Below, piece after piece: positions 5,749-5,860 of a stretch of DNA of 5,860 nucleotides. How positions within the stretch are numbered: position 1 is the stretch's first letter; each line of letters starts with the position of its first letter. The notes beneath the pieces were generated by a model. The model was not told where the DNA came from and did not search any database. It saw only the letters and a list, made by a program, of their open reading frames with translations. Origin of the DNA: an uncultured Lachnospiraceae bacterium (GTDB lineage Bacteria > Bacillota > Clostridia > Lachnospirales > Lachnospiraceae); NCBI GenBank assembly GCA_910589635.1, contig CAJUTD010000022.1:1-5860 (forward strand), given 5' to 3'. The position numbers were made by a program, and so were the translations under genes.

Positions 5749-5860
5749 ATGAAAAAAATATGCCGGGCAGGAATCCTAGTGGCAGCGGTAATTGTGTTTG
5801 CAGGATTTGCCTGTATACAATACCGAGATCAGAATCCACAGCGGTATGAGGGACAGTTTT
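5749..5860 (+). CDS. N-terminal fragment of an exported or membrane-anchored protein
   Basis: Only the first 37 codons lie in the window; the frame is open to the right edge. The product starts MKKICRAG and has a hydrophobic stretch at residues 7-22, then becomes polar (YRDQNPQRYEGQ). This is the shape of a signal peptide or an N-terminal membrane anchor. GFAC (19-22) is at best a poor lipobox because the -3 residue is not Leu or a usual substitute. The ATG at 5749 is chosen because AAGG (5736-5739) lies nine bases upstream. GTG at 5741 is ruled out because it meets a stop (TGA) after three codons. The family cannot be recognised from this much sequence. It is separated from the lipoprotein gene by a strong terminator, so it is probably expressed separately. 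Confidence 0.7.
   Translation, partial: MKKICRAGILVAAVIVFAGFACIQYRDQNPQRYEGQF

Overview
This window is an all-plus-strand stretch of a Firmicutes chromosome. It is most likely from a Clostridia member close to Lachnospiraceae. Three things point there: strong AGGAGG-type Shine-Dalgarno sites, the gene order pth-mfd-(PrsA/SurA-like lipoprotein), and an Mfd whose helicase and C-terminal sequence resembles clostridial Mfd as I recall it. No alignment was run, so the family assignment is inference. No tRNA, rRNA, CRISPR array, insertion sequence, phage gene or attachment site was seen.

Layout: 1-61 is the pth leader, with a small hairpin, TATAAT-like boxes and the ribosome binding site. Complete pth (peptidyl-tRNA hydrolase) occupies 62-622. 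A 97-base gap has a perfect -10-like box and a tight ribosome binding site. Complete mfd (transcription-repair coupling factor, 1177 residues) occupies 720-4253, with all expected domains and helicase motifs. A 181-base gap follows, holding a good sigma-A promoter (4287-4315) and then a roughly 113-base leader. The core of that leader is about 70% G+C, against about 26-31% on either side, and it can fold into three successive stems, the last covering the Shine-Dalgarno site of the next gene. A complete lipoprotein gene of the SurA/PrsA chaperone-foldase type occupies 4435-5556. Then come 192 bases ending in a strong intrinsic terminator hairpin (5676-5720), and finally the first 37 codons of an exported or membrane-anchored protein that runs off the right edge.

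How the genes relate: pth recycles peptidyl-tRNA released from stalled ribosomes, and mfd removes stalled RNA polymerase and recruits nucleotide excision repair. Their adjacency is conserved in Firmicutes. The lipoprotein works outside the membrane on secreted-protein folding and appears to have its own promoter, so it is probably a separate transcription unit from mfd. The region is essentially housekeeping, and I do not see a new multi-gene system. The most noteworthy non-coding signal is the structured leader in front of the lipoprotein gene. Other points are a possible Arg-to-Cys change in a conserved Mfd segment, the apparent loss of the parvulin histidines in the lipoprotein, and a terminator placed only 28 bases upstream of the last gene's start.
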